10,677 bases of DNA from an uncultured Clostridia bacterium (GTDB taxonomy: Bacteria > Bacillota > Clostridia > Oscillospirales > Ruminococcaceae): positions 1-10,677 of the forward strand of contig CAMEPN010000026.1 in the NCBI GenBank assembly GCA_945931735.1, given 5' to 3'. Positions within the stretch are counted from its first letter, which is position 1. Every line of letters begins with the position of its first letter. A model generated the notes under the pieces. It was not told the DNA's origin. It saw only the letters and a program-made list of their open reading frames with translations, and did not search any database. The position numbers were made by a program, and so were the translations under genes. Below, in pieces: positions 1-6,047 of the stretch.

Positions 1-93
1 CATGACATTTGCCTTGTATTCCGCGCAAATCCCGCTCACCTTTGCCAGGATACCGACGGTATCCTTACCGATAACAGCAACAACTGCTCTCAT
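1..93 (-). CDS. ACT-domain protein, UPF0237-like (5' part only)
   Basis: Reading leftward from ATG at 93-91, the frame stays open for 31 codons to the window edge, and the rest of the gene lies outside. The visible N-terminus is MRAVVAVIGKDTVGILAKVS, followed by a stretch ending ...EYKANVM. This is the first strand and helix of an ACT domain; the G-K-D-x-V-G-I pattern is typical of the roughly 90-residue stand-alone ACT proteins of the UPF0237 family. A strong site, AGGAGGAAACT, sits directly before the start (94-104 on the complement). ACT domains usually bind small ligands such as amino acids, but no ligand can be named for this family from the sequence. In many clostridia the UPF0237 gene is followed by a DUF711/UPF0210 protein, which would lie to the left of the window. 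The family call rests on only 31 residues. Confidence 0.8.
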   Translation of the reverse strand, partial: MRAVVAVIGKDTVGILAKVSGICAEYKANVM

Positions 94-168
94 AGTTTCC
101 TCCTGTCCTGCGGTCAAAATGTATAAAATTCTGTGCCGCAACCGTTGATTTTTTATATTTTCTTCTCT

Positions 169-197
169 ATTATACTAAAAAAATTTGAAAAAGTAAA
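169..197 (-). promoter_or_regulatory. Sigma-A promoter of the leftward ACT gene
   Basis: On the complement, TTTACT (197-192) and TATAAT (174-169) are separated by 17 nt. The -10 box is perfect and the -35 box matches 4 of 6. The start codon lies about 70 nt downstream, leaving a short leader that ends in the AGGAGG site. The region is strongly AT-rich compared with the coding DNA around it. Confidence 0.7.
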
Positions 198-205
198 TGT
201 ATTCA

Positions 206-234
206 TAGACAAAATTAAAAATTTGTGATAAAAT
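206..234 (+). promoter_or_regulatory. Sigma-A promoter of the PHP-AsnC-aminotransferase-ispE operon
   Basis: TAGACA (206-211), a 17-nt spacer, and TAAAAT (229-234) preceded by an extended -10 TG (226-227). It diverges from the leftward promoter, and the two -35 boxes lie only 8 bp apart (198-205), so factors bound here could affect both directions. The expected transcript start is near 241, about 100 nt before the first gene. Confidence 0.65.
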
Positions 235-330
235 AATAAAAAAAGTATCGTGCGGGGGATTTTTATGTGTATTTTTTCGCACGACCGAAATTGCGGGGCG
301 TAACTGTGCCTCGAGAAAAATTATGTAAAC

Positions 331-335
331 AGAGG
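331..335 (+). promoter_or_regulatory. Ribosome binding site fixing a TTG start
   Basis: AGAGG at 331-335 lies 9 nt before TTG at 345-347. No similar site precedes the in-frame GTG at 267, and codons 267-344 encode residues without similarity to PHP proteins. The TTG is therefore preferred as the start of the phosphohydrolase gene. Confidence 0.6.
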
Positions 336-344
336 AACAAAAGC

Positions 345-1202
345 TTGGAAAAGGAAATTTACGGAAGCGTGCCGGTCGATCTCCATAATCACTCGACGCT
401 GTCGCACGACGGGTTTGACGAGCCGATGAAGATGGCGGAGCGAGCCTTCGGGCTGGGGATAAAGCATTTTGCGCTGACCGACCATATTGAAATAGAAAAG
501 TTTGATAAATGGGATTTCGCGGGGGCAGTCGCGCGTTCGCACGGCGTTTTCCTTGAGATAAAGGAGCGCTTCGAGGGCAAAATGAACGTCTATTACGGCG
601 CGGAGCTTGGGCAGGCGTTATACGACCTCCCGCTGGCGGAAAAAATACTTGCGGAGCAGGACTACGATTTCGTTCTGGGTTCATCTCACCGCACGCCGAG
701 CTACCCCGCGCTCAACAAGGTGCCCGACACCGACGCGGACAGGAAGCGCTGCCTTGACGAATATTTCGAGTCGGAGCTTGCCATTGCCGAGTGGGGGAAA
801 TTCTGTTCGCTGGCTCACCTCACGTTCCCGCTGAGATTCCTCACGGTGGACATAAGCCGCGGCGCTCCCGTCCCGAACGGCGACAAGCCGTTCCGCGAGG
901 TCGACATGACCGCCTATGACAAAATAATCGACAAGATACTCGAAACGATAATCAGAAAGGACATTGCCCTTGAGGTCAATTCCTCGGGGATACGCAAGGG
1001 GCTGGGCTTTCCCATGCCCGACGCGGAGTACCTGCGCCGCTACCGCGAAAAGGGCGGCAAACTTGTTACCGTCGGAAGCGACGCGCACAGGGCGTCCGAT
1101 ATCGGCGCGGACATACCGCAGTGCCTTTCGATGATAAAGGACATTGGCTTTTCGGAGATATGCGTTTTCAGCAGAAAAGAACCGAGATTCATACCTATCT
1201 GA
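345..1202 (+). CDS. PHP-domain phosphohydrolase, HisJ (histidinol-phosphatase) type
   Basis: Metal-dependent phosphoesterase of the PHP superfamily, 285 residues from the TTG start, close to the usual size of HisJ-type histidinol-phosphatases (about 260-290). The metal ligands expected of the fold appear in order: H14-N-H16 in VDLHNHSTLS with D22 just after, T45-D46-H47, E87 in YGAELG, H115 in GSSH, H158 in LAHLT, and D246-A-H248 in GSDAHRASDIG. The active site therefore looks intact. HisJ enzymes remove phosphate from histidinol phosphate in histidine synthesis, but the wider family also hydrolyses other phosphorylated substrates. No his genes lie nearby, so the substrate is inferred only from family resemblance. 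The gene opens a plus-strand operon and is followed after 15 nt by the AsnC-type regulator. An in-frame GTG at 267 would add 26 unlikely residues. Confidence 0.85.
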   Translation: MEKEIYGSVPVDLHNHSTLSHDGFDEPMKMAERAFGLGIKHFALTDHIEIEKFDKWDFAGAVARSHGVFLEIKERFEGKMNVYYGAELGQALYDLPLAEKILAEQDYDFVLGSSHRTPSYPALNKVPDTDADRKRCLDEYFESELAIAEWGKFCSLAHLTFPLRFLTVDISRGAPVPNGDKPFREVDMTAYDKIIDKILETIIRKDIALEVNSSGIRKGLGFPMPDAEYLRRYREKGGKLVTVGSDAHRASDIGADIPQCLSMIKDIGFSEICVFSRKEPRFIPI

Positions 1203-1217
1203 CAGGAGGAAATTGTC

Positions 1218-1700
1218 ATGAACAAGAAGTTACTTGCATTATTGAAGCAGAACGCGCGGCTCACCAATTCGGAGCTTTCTGCAATGCTCGGCGTAACCGA
1301 GCAGGAAGTCGCGGCAGGAATAAAGCAGCTTGAGGACGACAGGATAATCATAGGATATTCCGCGATAGTCAACGAGGAAAAGGCAGACGACAACGCTGTC
1401 ACCGCGATAATCGAGCTTAAGGTCACCCCGTTCAAGGACAGGGGCTTCGACGACCTCGCGCACACTATCATGCAGTATGAGGAGGTGGACAGCGTGTTCC
1501 TGCTCTCGGGCGCGAACGACCTTTCCATCACCATAACCGGAACCAGCCTTCGTAAGGTAGCGCTGTTCGTGTCGGAGCGGCTTGCCGTGCTTGACGGCGT
1601 GCTCTCTACCACGACCCACTTCGTCCTCAGAAGATACAAGGAAAAGAACCACGTATTCAACGAGGAGCACTCCGACGAAAGGAGTCTGGTTTCCCCGTGA
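1218..1700 (+). CDS. Lrp/AsnC-family transcriptional regulator (AlaR/YugG-like)
   Basis: A 160-residue DNA-binding regulator. Residues 1-45 form an AsnC-type winged helix-turn-helix (LLKQNARLTNSELSAMLGV, then TEQEVAAGIKQLED). Residues about 60-142 form the ligand-sensing RAM domain, with the turn LSGANDLSITITG at 96-108 and the ending TTHFVLRRYK. The start is fixed by AGGAGGAAATTGTC before ATG 1218. The last codons overlap the aminotransferase gene by 4 bases, giving translational coupling. In B. subtilis a protein of this subgroup, YugG/AlaR, controls the adjacent aminotransferase gene yugH/alaT, and the same order here suggests the same job with alanine or a related amino acid as the signal. 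Function is inferred from synteny and overall resemblance; no operator was identified. Confidence 0.88.
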   Translation: MNKKLLALLKQNARLTNSELSAMLGVTEQEVAAGIKQLEDDRIIIGYSAIVNEEKADDNAVTAIIELKVTPFKDRGFDDLAHTIMQYEEVDSVFLLSGANDLSITITGTSLRKVALFVSERLAVLDGVLSTTTHFVLRRYKEKNHVFNEEHSDERSLVSP

Positions 1701-2872
1701 TAAATTACGATGAGATAATCCCGCAGAAAATACGCGACATTCAGCCGTCGGGCATAAGAAAGTTCTTCGACATCGCGCAGCAGGTGGAGGGCGTAATATC
1801 CCTCTCGGTCGGCGAGCCGGACTTCAAGACCCCGTGGGCGGCGAGAAAAGAGGCGATAAACGTCCTCGAAAAGGGCAGGACGGCATACACCGCCAACGCG
1901 GGACTTGTTCAGCTCAGAACGGAAATATCGAAGTATCTGAAAAACTTTATCCGCACCGAATACGACCCCATGGGCGAGATAATCGTGACCGTCGGCGGCT
2001 CGGAGGCGCTCGACCTTGCAATGCGCGCTCTGGTGCAGCCGGGGGACGAGGTGCTTGTGCCCGAGCCGAGCTTCGTTTGCTATTCCCCGATAATCACGGT
2101 CTGCGGCGGCACGCCCGTGCCGATAGTAATGACCGCCGAGGACAAGTTCATACTCCGCGCGGACGCATTAAAGGCGGCGATAACCCCGAAAACAAAGGCG
2201 CTCATTCTTCCTTTCCCTAACAACCCGACAGGCTCCGTTATGCGCCGCGGCGACCTCGAGAAGGTGGCTGAGGCGCTTCGCGGGACGAATATAATGGTCA
2301 TTTCCGACGAAATATATTCCGAGATGACCTACGGCGCGGAAAAGCACGTTTCCATCGCCGAGCTTGACGGCATGAGGGAGCGCACTATCGTCGTCAACGG
2401 CTTCTCCAAAACCTACGCGATGACAGGCTGGCGCTTGGGCTACTGCGCAGGCCCGCAGCCCGTTATAAAGCAGATGCTGAAGCTTCATCAGTACTGCATT
2501 ATGAGCAGCCCGACGGTGAGCCAGTATGCGGCGATAACTGCGCTTACGAGCTGCCGCGAGGACGTCGACCATATGATAGAGGAGTACGATATGCGCCGCA
2601 GGCTTGTCGTAAAGGGCTTTAACGACATGGGGCTGACCTGCTTCGAGCCGGAGGGCGCGTTCTACGTTTTCCCCTGTATAAAGTCAACGGGAATGACCAG
2701 CGCCGAGTTCTGCGAAAAGCTGATATACAGCAAAAAGGTTGCTGTCGTTCCGGGCAGCGCGTTCGGCGCGAGCGGCGAGGGCTACGTCAGAGTGTCCTAT
2801 GCATACTCCGTGCAGCATATAACCACCGCGCTTTCGAGAATACGCGAGTTCCTTGAGGAGATCGGACATTGA
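1697..2872 (+). CDS. PLP-dependent class I/II aminotransferase (AlaT/YugH-like)
   Basis: A fold-type I aminotransferase of 391 residues, normal length for the aspartate/alanine aminotransferase superfamily. Visible motifs: SVGEPDF (37-43), PNNPTG (174-179) with the conserved Asn at 176, SDEIYSE (203-209) with Asp204 and Tyr207 expected to contact the PLP ring, the Schiff-base lysine K238 in GFSKTYAMTGWRLGY, and the carboxylate-binding arginine R365 in VRVSY. It starts at GTG inside the GTGA overlap with the regulator gene and ends in a TTGA overlap with ispE. Next to an AlaR-like regulator, alanine-pyruvate/glutamate transamination is the best guess. Aspartate or aromatic specificity cannot be excluded from motifs alone. 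Confidence 0.9.
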   Translation: MINYDEIIPQKIRDIQPSGIRKFFDIAQQVEGVISLSVGEPDFKTPWAARKEAINVLEKGRTAYTANAGLVQLRTEISKYLKNFIRTEYDPMGEIIVTVGGSEALDLAMRALVQPGDEVLVPEPSFVCYSPIITVCGGTPVPIVMTAEDKFILRADALKAAITPKTKALILPFPNNPTGSVMRRGDLEKVAEALRGTNIMVISDEIYSEMTYGAEKHVSIAELDGMRERTIVVNGFSKTYAMTGWRLGYCAGPQPVIKQMLKLHQYCIMSSPTVSQYAAITALTSCREDVDHMIEEYDMRRRLVVKGFNDMGLTCFEPEGAFYVFPCIKSTGMTSAEFCEKLIYSKKVAVVPGSAFGASGEGYVRVSYAYSVQHITTALSRIREFLEEIGH

Positions 2873-3714
2873 GCGGCGGGATAACGCTCTGCGCCTGCGC
2901 AAAGCTAAATCTTTTCCTTGACATAACAGGCAGGCGCGGCGACGGGTATCATCTGCTCGAAACCGTCATGCAGAGCGTCGATCTGTGCGACTATGTAACG
3001 GTTGCGCTCGGCGGCGCGGGGATAGCGGTCGGCTGCTCCGACCCGAAAATTCCCGTCGGCGAGAGCAACATCTGCCACAAGGCGGCGCGTGTTTTTTTCG
3101 ACAGGGCGAATATCCGCAGCGGCGCGGAAATAATGATAGAAAAGCGCATTCCGAGCGGCGCGGGAATGGGCGGTGGGAGCGCGGACGCGGCTGCCGTTCT
3201 GTTCGGCCTGAACGCGCTGTGCGGCGAGCCGCTTGACGAGGGCGCGCTGCTTGACTTGGCGGCGGAAATCGGGGCGGACGTCCCGTTCTGCCTTGTCGGC
3301 GGAACAAAGCTTTGCCGAGGTATCGGCGAGATAATGACCGAGCTTCCCGCCGCGCCCGAATGCTGTTTTCTGGTGGCAAAGCCGGAGCATTCCTGCCCGA
3401 CGGGCGAGGCGTTCGCGCGGTATGACACGCAGGAGATCCCCCCGCGCGGAATGCCCTCGGAATATTCTTCGGGAATATTCCCGCACGAAAAAATGTACAA
3501 CGTGTTCCGCAGACTGTACGACGACGAGCGCATTGAGCAGCTGGTCGTAAAAATGCTGGAATGCGGCGCGCTCGGCGCGGAGCTTACGGGAAGCGGCTCG
3601 GCGGTGTTCGGGGTGTTTTCCGACGAAAATGCTGCGGCGCGCGCGGCTGGGGAATTTACGGACGTTTTTACCGCCGTCTGCCGCCCGTCGGCGTTCGGCG
3701 TTAGGATAATATAA
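2869..3714 (+). CDS. ispE: 4-diphosphocytidyl-2-C-methyl-D-erythritol kinase
   Basis: GHMP-family kinase that phosphorylates CDP-methylerythritol at the 2-hydroxyl in the MEP route to IPP and DMAPP. Its 281 residues match the usual length. Motifs: the start AKLNLFLDITGRRGDGYH (11-28) with K12 and the GYH signature, the ATP-binding glycine loop PSGAGMGGGSADAA (95-108), GADVPF (135-140) with catalytic D137, and the C-terminal ELTGSGSAVFGVF (238-250). The start is TTG 2869, whose TTGA overlaps the aminotransferase stop. GAGGAG at 2855-2860, 8 nt upstream, supports this start and indicates translational coupling. Presence of ispE implies the MEP pathway rather than mevalonate. It is the last gene of its operon and is followed by the palindromic element. 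Confidence 0.95.
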   Translation: MSGGITLCACAKLNLFLDITGRRGDGYHLLETVMQSVDLCDYVTVALGGAGIAVGCSDPKIPVGESNICHKAARVFFDRANIRSGAEIMIEKRIPSGAGMGGGSADAAAVLFGLNALCGEPLDEGALLDLAAEIGADVPFCLVGGTKLCRGIGEIMTELPAAPECCFLVAKPEHSCPTGEAFARYDTQEIPPRGMPSEYSSGIFPHEKMYNVFRRLYDDERIEQLVVKMLECGALGAELTGSGSAVFGVFSDENAAARAAGEFTDVFTAVCRPSAFGVRII

Positions 3715-3749
3715 AGGCGACCCCGCACAATTACCGGCTAACGCCTTTT
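3713..3749 (+). terminator. Possible weak terminator after ispE
   Basis: AAAGGCG (3713-3719) can pair with CGCCTTT (3742-3748), giving a 7-bp stem with a loop of about 22 nt and a short T run. It directly follows the ispE stop. The loop is large and the T run short, so efficiency would be modest. The left arm is shared with the terminal repeat of the 230-bp element, so the two pairings compete. Confidence 0.25.
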
Positions 3750-3944
3750 CCGTCCGCTTGCTTGCATCTTTTCCGCCAGATTGTACAACTTTCGCTTGAC
3801 GGGCGACAGCCCGCCTGCGCTCAATTTGTACAATCTGCAAGTTTGGCGCAAAATATAACTTTATCATTGTATATCATGTGTTATGTTGTGCCAAACTGAA
3901 AACCTGCGGCGCAATCGAACGAAAATAATTATGCGGGGTCGCCT
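3715..3944. repeat. 230-bp palindromic, MITE-like intergenic element
   Basis: The ends are a 19-bp inverted repeat with one mismatch: AGGCGACCCCGCACAATTA at 3715-3733 and its complement at 3926-3944. Three further stems are nested inside. A 12-bp perfect repeat CAGATTGTACAA/TTGTACAATCTG lies at 3777-3788 and 3826-3837, and it encloses a CGGGC/GCCCG hairpin at 3800-3813. A stem at 3840-3851/3886-3897 (AGTTTGGC...GCCAAACT) surrounds an AT-rich loop. No credible ORF fills it; the long minus-strand frame across it is the antisense of ispE running on. Such architecture fits a non-autonomous mobile repeat or a structured intergenic RNA. A clear target-site duplication is not visible: only AA occurs on both sides (3713-3714 and 3945-3946), which is too short to mean much. 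Confidence 0.5.
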
Positions 3945-4011
3945 AAGCTTCGCGCGGCTTCGTTATGCCGTTTCGGAGTATCTTAATAAACGATAAAGAG
4001 GGAGGTTCGCT

Positions 4012-4368
4012 ATGGTACTTGTTCAAAATCATGTAGGCAGGATAACTATTTCGCAGGAATATTTCACCGCCCTTATCGGAAGCACGGTCACAAAATGCTT
4101 CGGAGTGGTTTCCATGAACGTCACGGGCGCAAAGGAAACACTTGCGGCGGCGCTGCCGTTTGTAAAAAAGAAGGACAGCGAGCGCGGCGTTATCGTCCGC
4201 ACGGGAAAGGATAAGCTGGTCATCGACCTGCACATTTCGCTGATGTACGGGGTGAATATGAACGCCGTTGTCCGCTCGATAATCAACAAGGTGAGCTACA
4301 CAGTCGAGCAGAATACCGGCATTTCGGTGGAAAAGGTAAATGTTTTCGTGGATGATATCCGCGTCTGA
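4012..4368 (+). CDS. Asp23/Gls24-family envelope-associated protein (YloU-like)
   Basis: A small cytoplasmic protein of 118 residues in the Asp23/Gls24 (DUF322) family. The family pattern is visible as an N-terminal GRITISQEYFTALIGSTVTKCFGV (residues 9-32), a central VDLHISLMYG-like strand (here VIDLHISLMYGVNM, 69-82), and a C-terminal VEKVNVFVDDIRV (106-118). Members associate with the membrane or cell-envelope stress response, but no enzymatic activity is known. AGGGAGG (3999-4005) lies 6 nt before the ATG. The gene lies 27 nt before fakA, the same pairing as yloU-yloV in B. subtilis. It is the first gene after the palindromic element. I could not find a convincing promoter in 3945-4011, so transcription may begin within the element or read through from ispE. 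Confidence 0.88.
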   Translation: MVLVQNHVGRITISQEYFTALIGSTVTKCFGVVSMNVTGAKETLAAALPFVKKKDSERGVIVRTGKDKLVIDLHISLMYGVNMNAVVRSIINKVSYTVEQNTGISVEKVNVFVDDIRV

Positions 4369-4395
4369 AATAAAAAAGGAAGGATATTATAATAA

Positions 4396-6039
4396 ATGAT
4401 ATTAACAGGAAAGCTGCTGCGGGACGCAGTGATATCGGGCGCAAACAATATCTATAATCAGCGTCAGACGGTCGACGAGCTGAACGTGTTCCCCGTACCC
4501 GACGGAGATACCGGCACAAATATGTCCATGACGATAAAGAACGCCGTTGCCGAGCTTAAGAACACTCCCGACGGAGCGACGGCGGGCGAGGTCGCGAAAA
4601 CCGCAGCATCGGCGATGCTGCGCGGCGCGCGCGGAAACTCGGGCGTTATCCTCTCGCTTATTTTCAGAGGGCTTTCAAAGGGTCTTTCGGGAAAGGAAAC
4701 GGCGGACGCGGCGGAGCTTTCCGCAGCGCTGAAGCTGGGCGTAGACGCAGCGTACAAGTCGGTCATGAAGCCTACCGAGGGAACTATCCTCACCGTTGCG
4801 CGCGAGGGCTGGGAAAATACTGCGGAGCTTGGCGTTTCGGGCGGCGACGCGGCGATATTCCTGCGCGCGTTTGTTTCCGAGGCGGAAAAATCGCTCGCGA
4901 GAACTCCCGAGCTGCTCCCCGCACTTAAAAAGGCGGGCGTTGTCGACGCGGGCGGAAAGGGACTTATCGTTATTATAGAGGGAATGCTCGCGGTGCTCGA
5001 GGGCGGCGAGATCATACGCTCCGAGGACGAGGTCAAGCCCTCCGCGCCCGCGGCAGTGGCTGCTTCCGCGGCTTCCGAGGAGGAGATAAAGTACGCCTAC
5101 TGCACCGAGTTTATCGTCAACAAGGACAGCTCCGCAAAGGACGCAACGGCGCTGCGCGCTTATCTCGAAACGATAGGCGACTGCGTTGTCGTTGTCGACG
5201 ACGAGGACATAATCAAGGTTCACGTTCACTCAAATCACCCCGGAAAGGCTATCGAAGAGGGCTTGAAGTTCGGCAGCCTCACCAAGATGAAGATAGAGAA
5301 CATGAAGGAGCAGCACAACAACATCATCAAGGCTGACGAAGCAGTGCAGGCGAAGAGAAAGCAGCCCGTTCCTCCCGAAAAGGAGATAGGCTTTGTTGCG
5401 GTTGCCGCGGGCGCGGGCGTTGAGGCGCTGTTCAGAGATCTCGGCGCGGACAGCATAGTGCGCGGCGGTCAGACTATGAACCCGTCCACGGAGGATATCC
5501 TCGAAGCTATCGGGCAGACCCCTGCGCATAACGTGTTCGTTCTTCCGAATAATAAGAACATAATCATGGCGGCGGAGCAGGCGGTAGCGCTTGCGGACAG
5601 AAATGTCTGCGTGCTCCAGTCGCGGACGATCCCGCAGGGAATTTCCGCGATGATGGCGTTCGACCCCGACGCCGATTTCAACGCGAACCGCAGCGGCATG
5701 ACCGAGGCGCTCGACAGGGTCGGCAGCGGGCAGATAACCTTTGCGGTGCGCGACAGCGAGTACGACGGGCATAAGATAAAGCAGGGCGAAATACTCGCGA
5801 TGGAAAACGGAAAGATAGTTTTCACCGAAAAGGACATCACCAAGTCCCTCATAAAGCTGACCAAGAAGCTGGTAACATCTTCGAGCAGCTATATCACCGT
5901 TCTGTACGGCTCCGACGTGACCGACGAGGACGCGAACGCCGCCTACGAAGCGCTCCGCGCGAAGATAAGCAGCGACATAGACATAGTTCTTGTCAACGGC
6001 GGTCAGCCCGTTTACTACTACATCATTTCCGTTGAATGA
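4396..6039 (+). CDS. fakA: Fatty acid kinase catalytic subunit FakA (YloV, DAK2 domain)
   Basis: The ATP-binding subunit of fatty acid kinase, which phosphorylates fatty acids held on FakB proteins so that exogenous acyl chains can enter phospholipid synthesis. Length is 547 residues, as expected. The N-terminal DhaL/DAK2 kinase domain (about 1-205) shows NVFPVPDGDTGTNM (30-43) with Mg/ATP-binding aspartates D36 and D38, RGARGNSG (76-83), KPTEGT (125-130) and DAGGKGL (184-190). An Ala-rich linker (about 213-228) leads to the middle domain, where C236 (YCTEF) and H276/H278 (KVHVHSNHPG) match the Cys-His-His zinc set described for staphylococcal FakA. The C-terminal FakA-specific domain completes it. 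A moderately spaced AAGGAAGG site (4377-4384) precedes the ATG. No fakB (DegV-like) gene is in the window. Confidence 0.92.
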   Translation: MILTGKLLRDAVISGANNIYNQRQTVDELNVFPVPDGDTGTNMSMTIKNAVAELKNTPDGATAGEVAKTAASAMLRGARGNSGVILSLIFRGLSKGLSGKETADAAELSAALKLGVDAAYKSVMKPTEGTILTVAREGWENTAELGVSGGDAAIFLRAFVSEAEKSLARTPELLPALKKAGVVDAGGKGLIVIIEGMLAVLEGGEIIRSEDEVKPSAPAAVAASAASEEEIKYAYCTEFIVNKDSSAKDATALRAYLETIGDCVVVVDDEDIIKVHVHSNHPGKAIEEGLKFGSLTKMKIENMKEQHNNIIKADEAVQAKRKQPVPPEKEIGFVAVAAGAGVEALFRDLGADSIVRGGQTMNPSTEDILEAIGQTPAHNVFVLPNNKNIIMAAEQAVALADRNVCVLQSRTIPQGISAMMAFDPDADFNANRSGMTEALDRVGSGQITFAVRDSEYDGHKIKQGEILAMENGKIVFTEKDITKSLIKLTKKLVTSSSSYITVLYGSDVTDEDANAAYEALRAKISSDIDIVLVNGGQPVYYYIISVE

Positions 6040-6047
6040 CCGAATAA

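Noticed and set aside
267..344. GTG at 267 as start of the PHP gene
   Set aside because: It lies inside the leader hairpin region, has no ribosome binding site, and the extra 26 residues do not resemble PHP proteins. TTG at 345 has a well-placed AGAGG.
94..344. Riboswitch or T-box in the leader of the amino-acid operon
   Set aside because: Only one simple hairpin is present; there is no T-box sequence, no terminator/antiterminator pair and no known aptamer core in the roughly 100-nt leader.
3777..3837. Repeated TTGTACAA units considered as CRISPR-like repeats
   Set aside because: There are only two copies, in inverted orientation, forming one stem; no regular spacers or further repeats follow.
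2905..3867. Long minus-strand frame (320 codons) opposite ispE and into the palindromic element
   Set aside because: It is antisense to a well-supported ispE, is very rich in Arg and Ala as expected for a GC-rich shadow frame, has no recognisable motif, and has no promoter or ribosome binding site suited to it.
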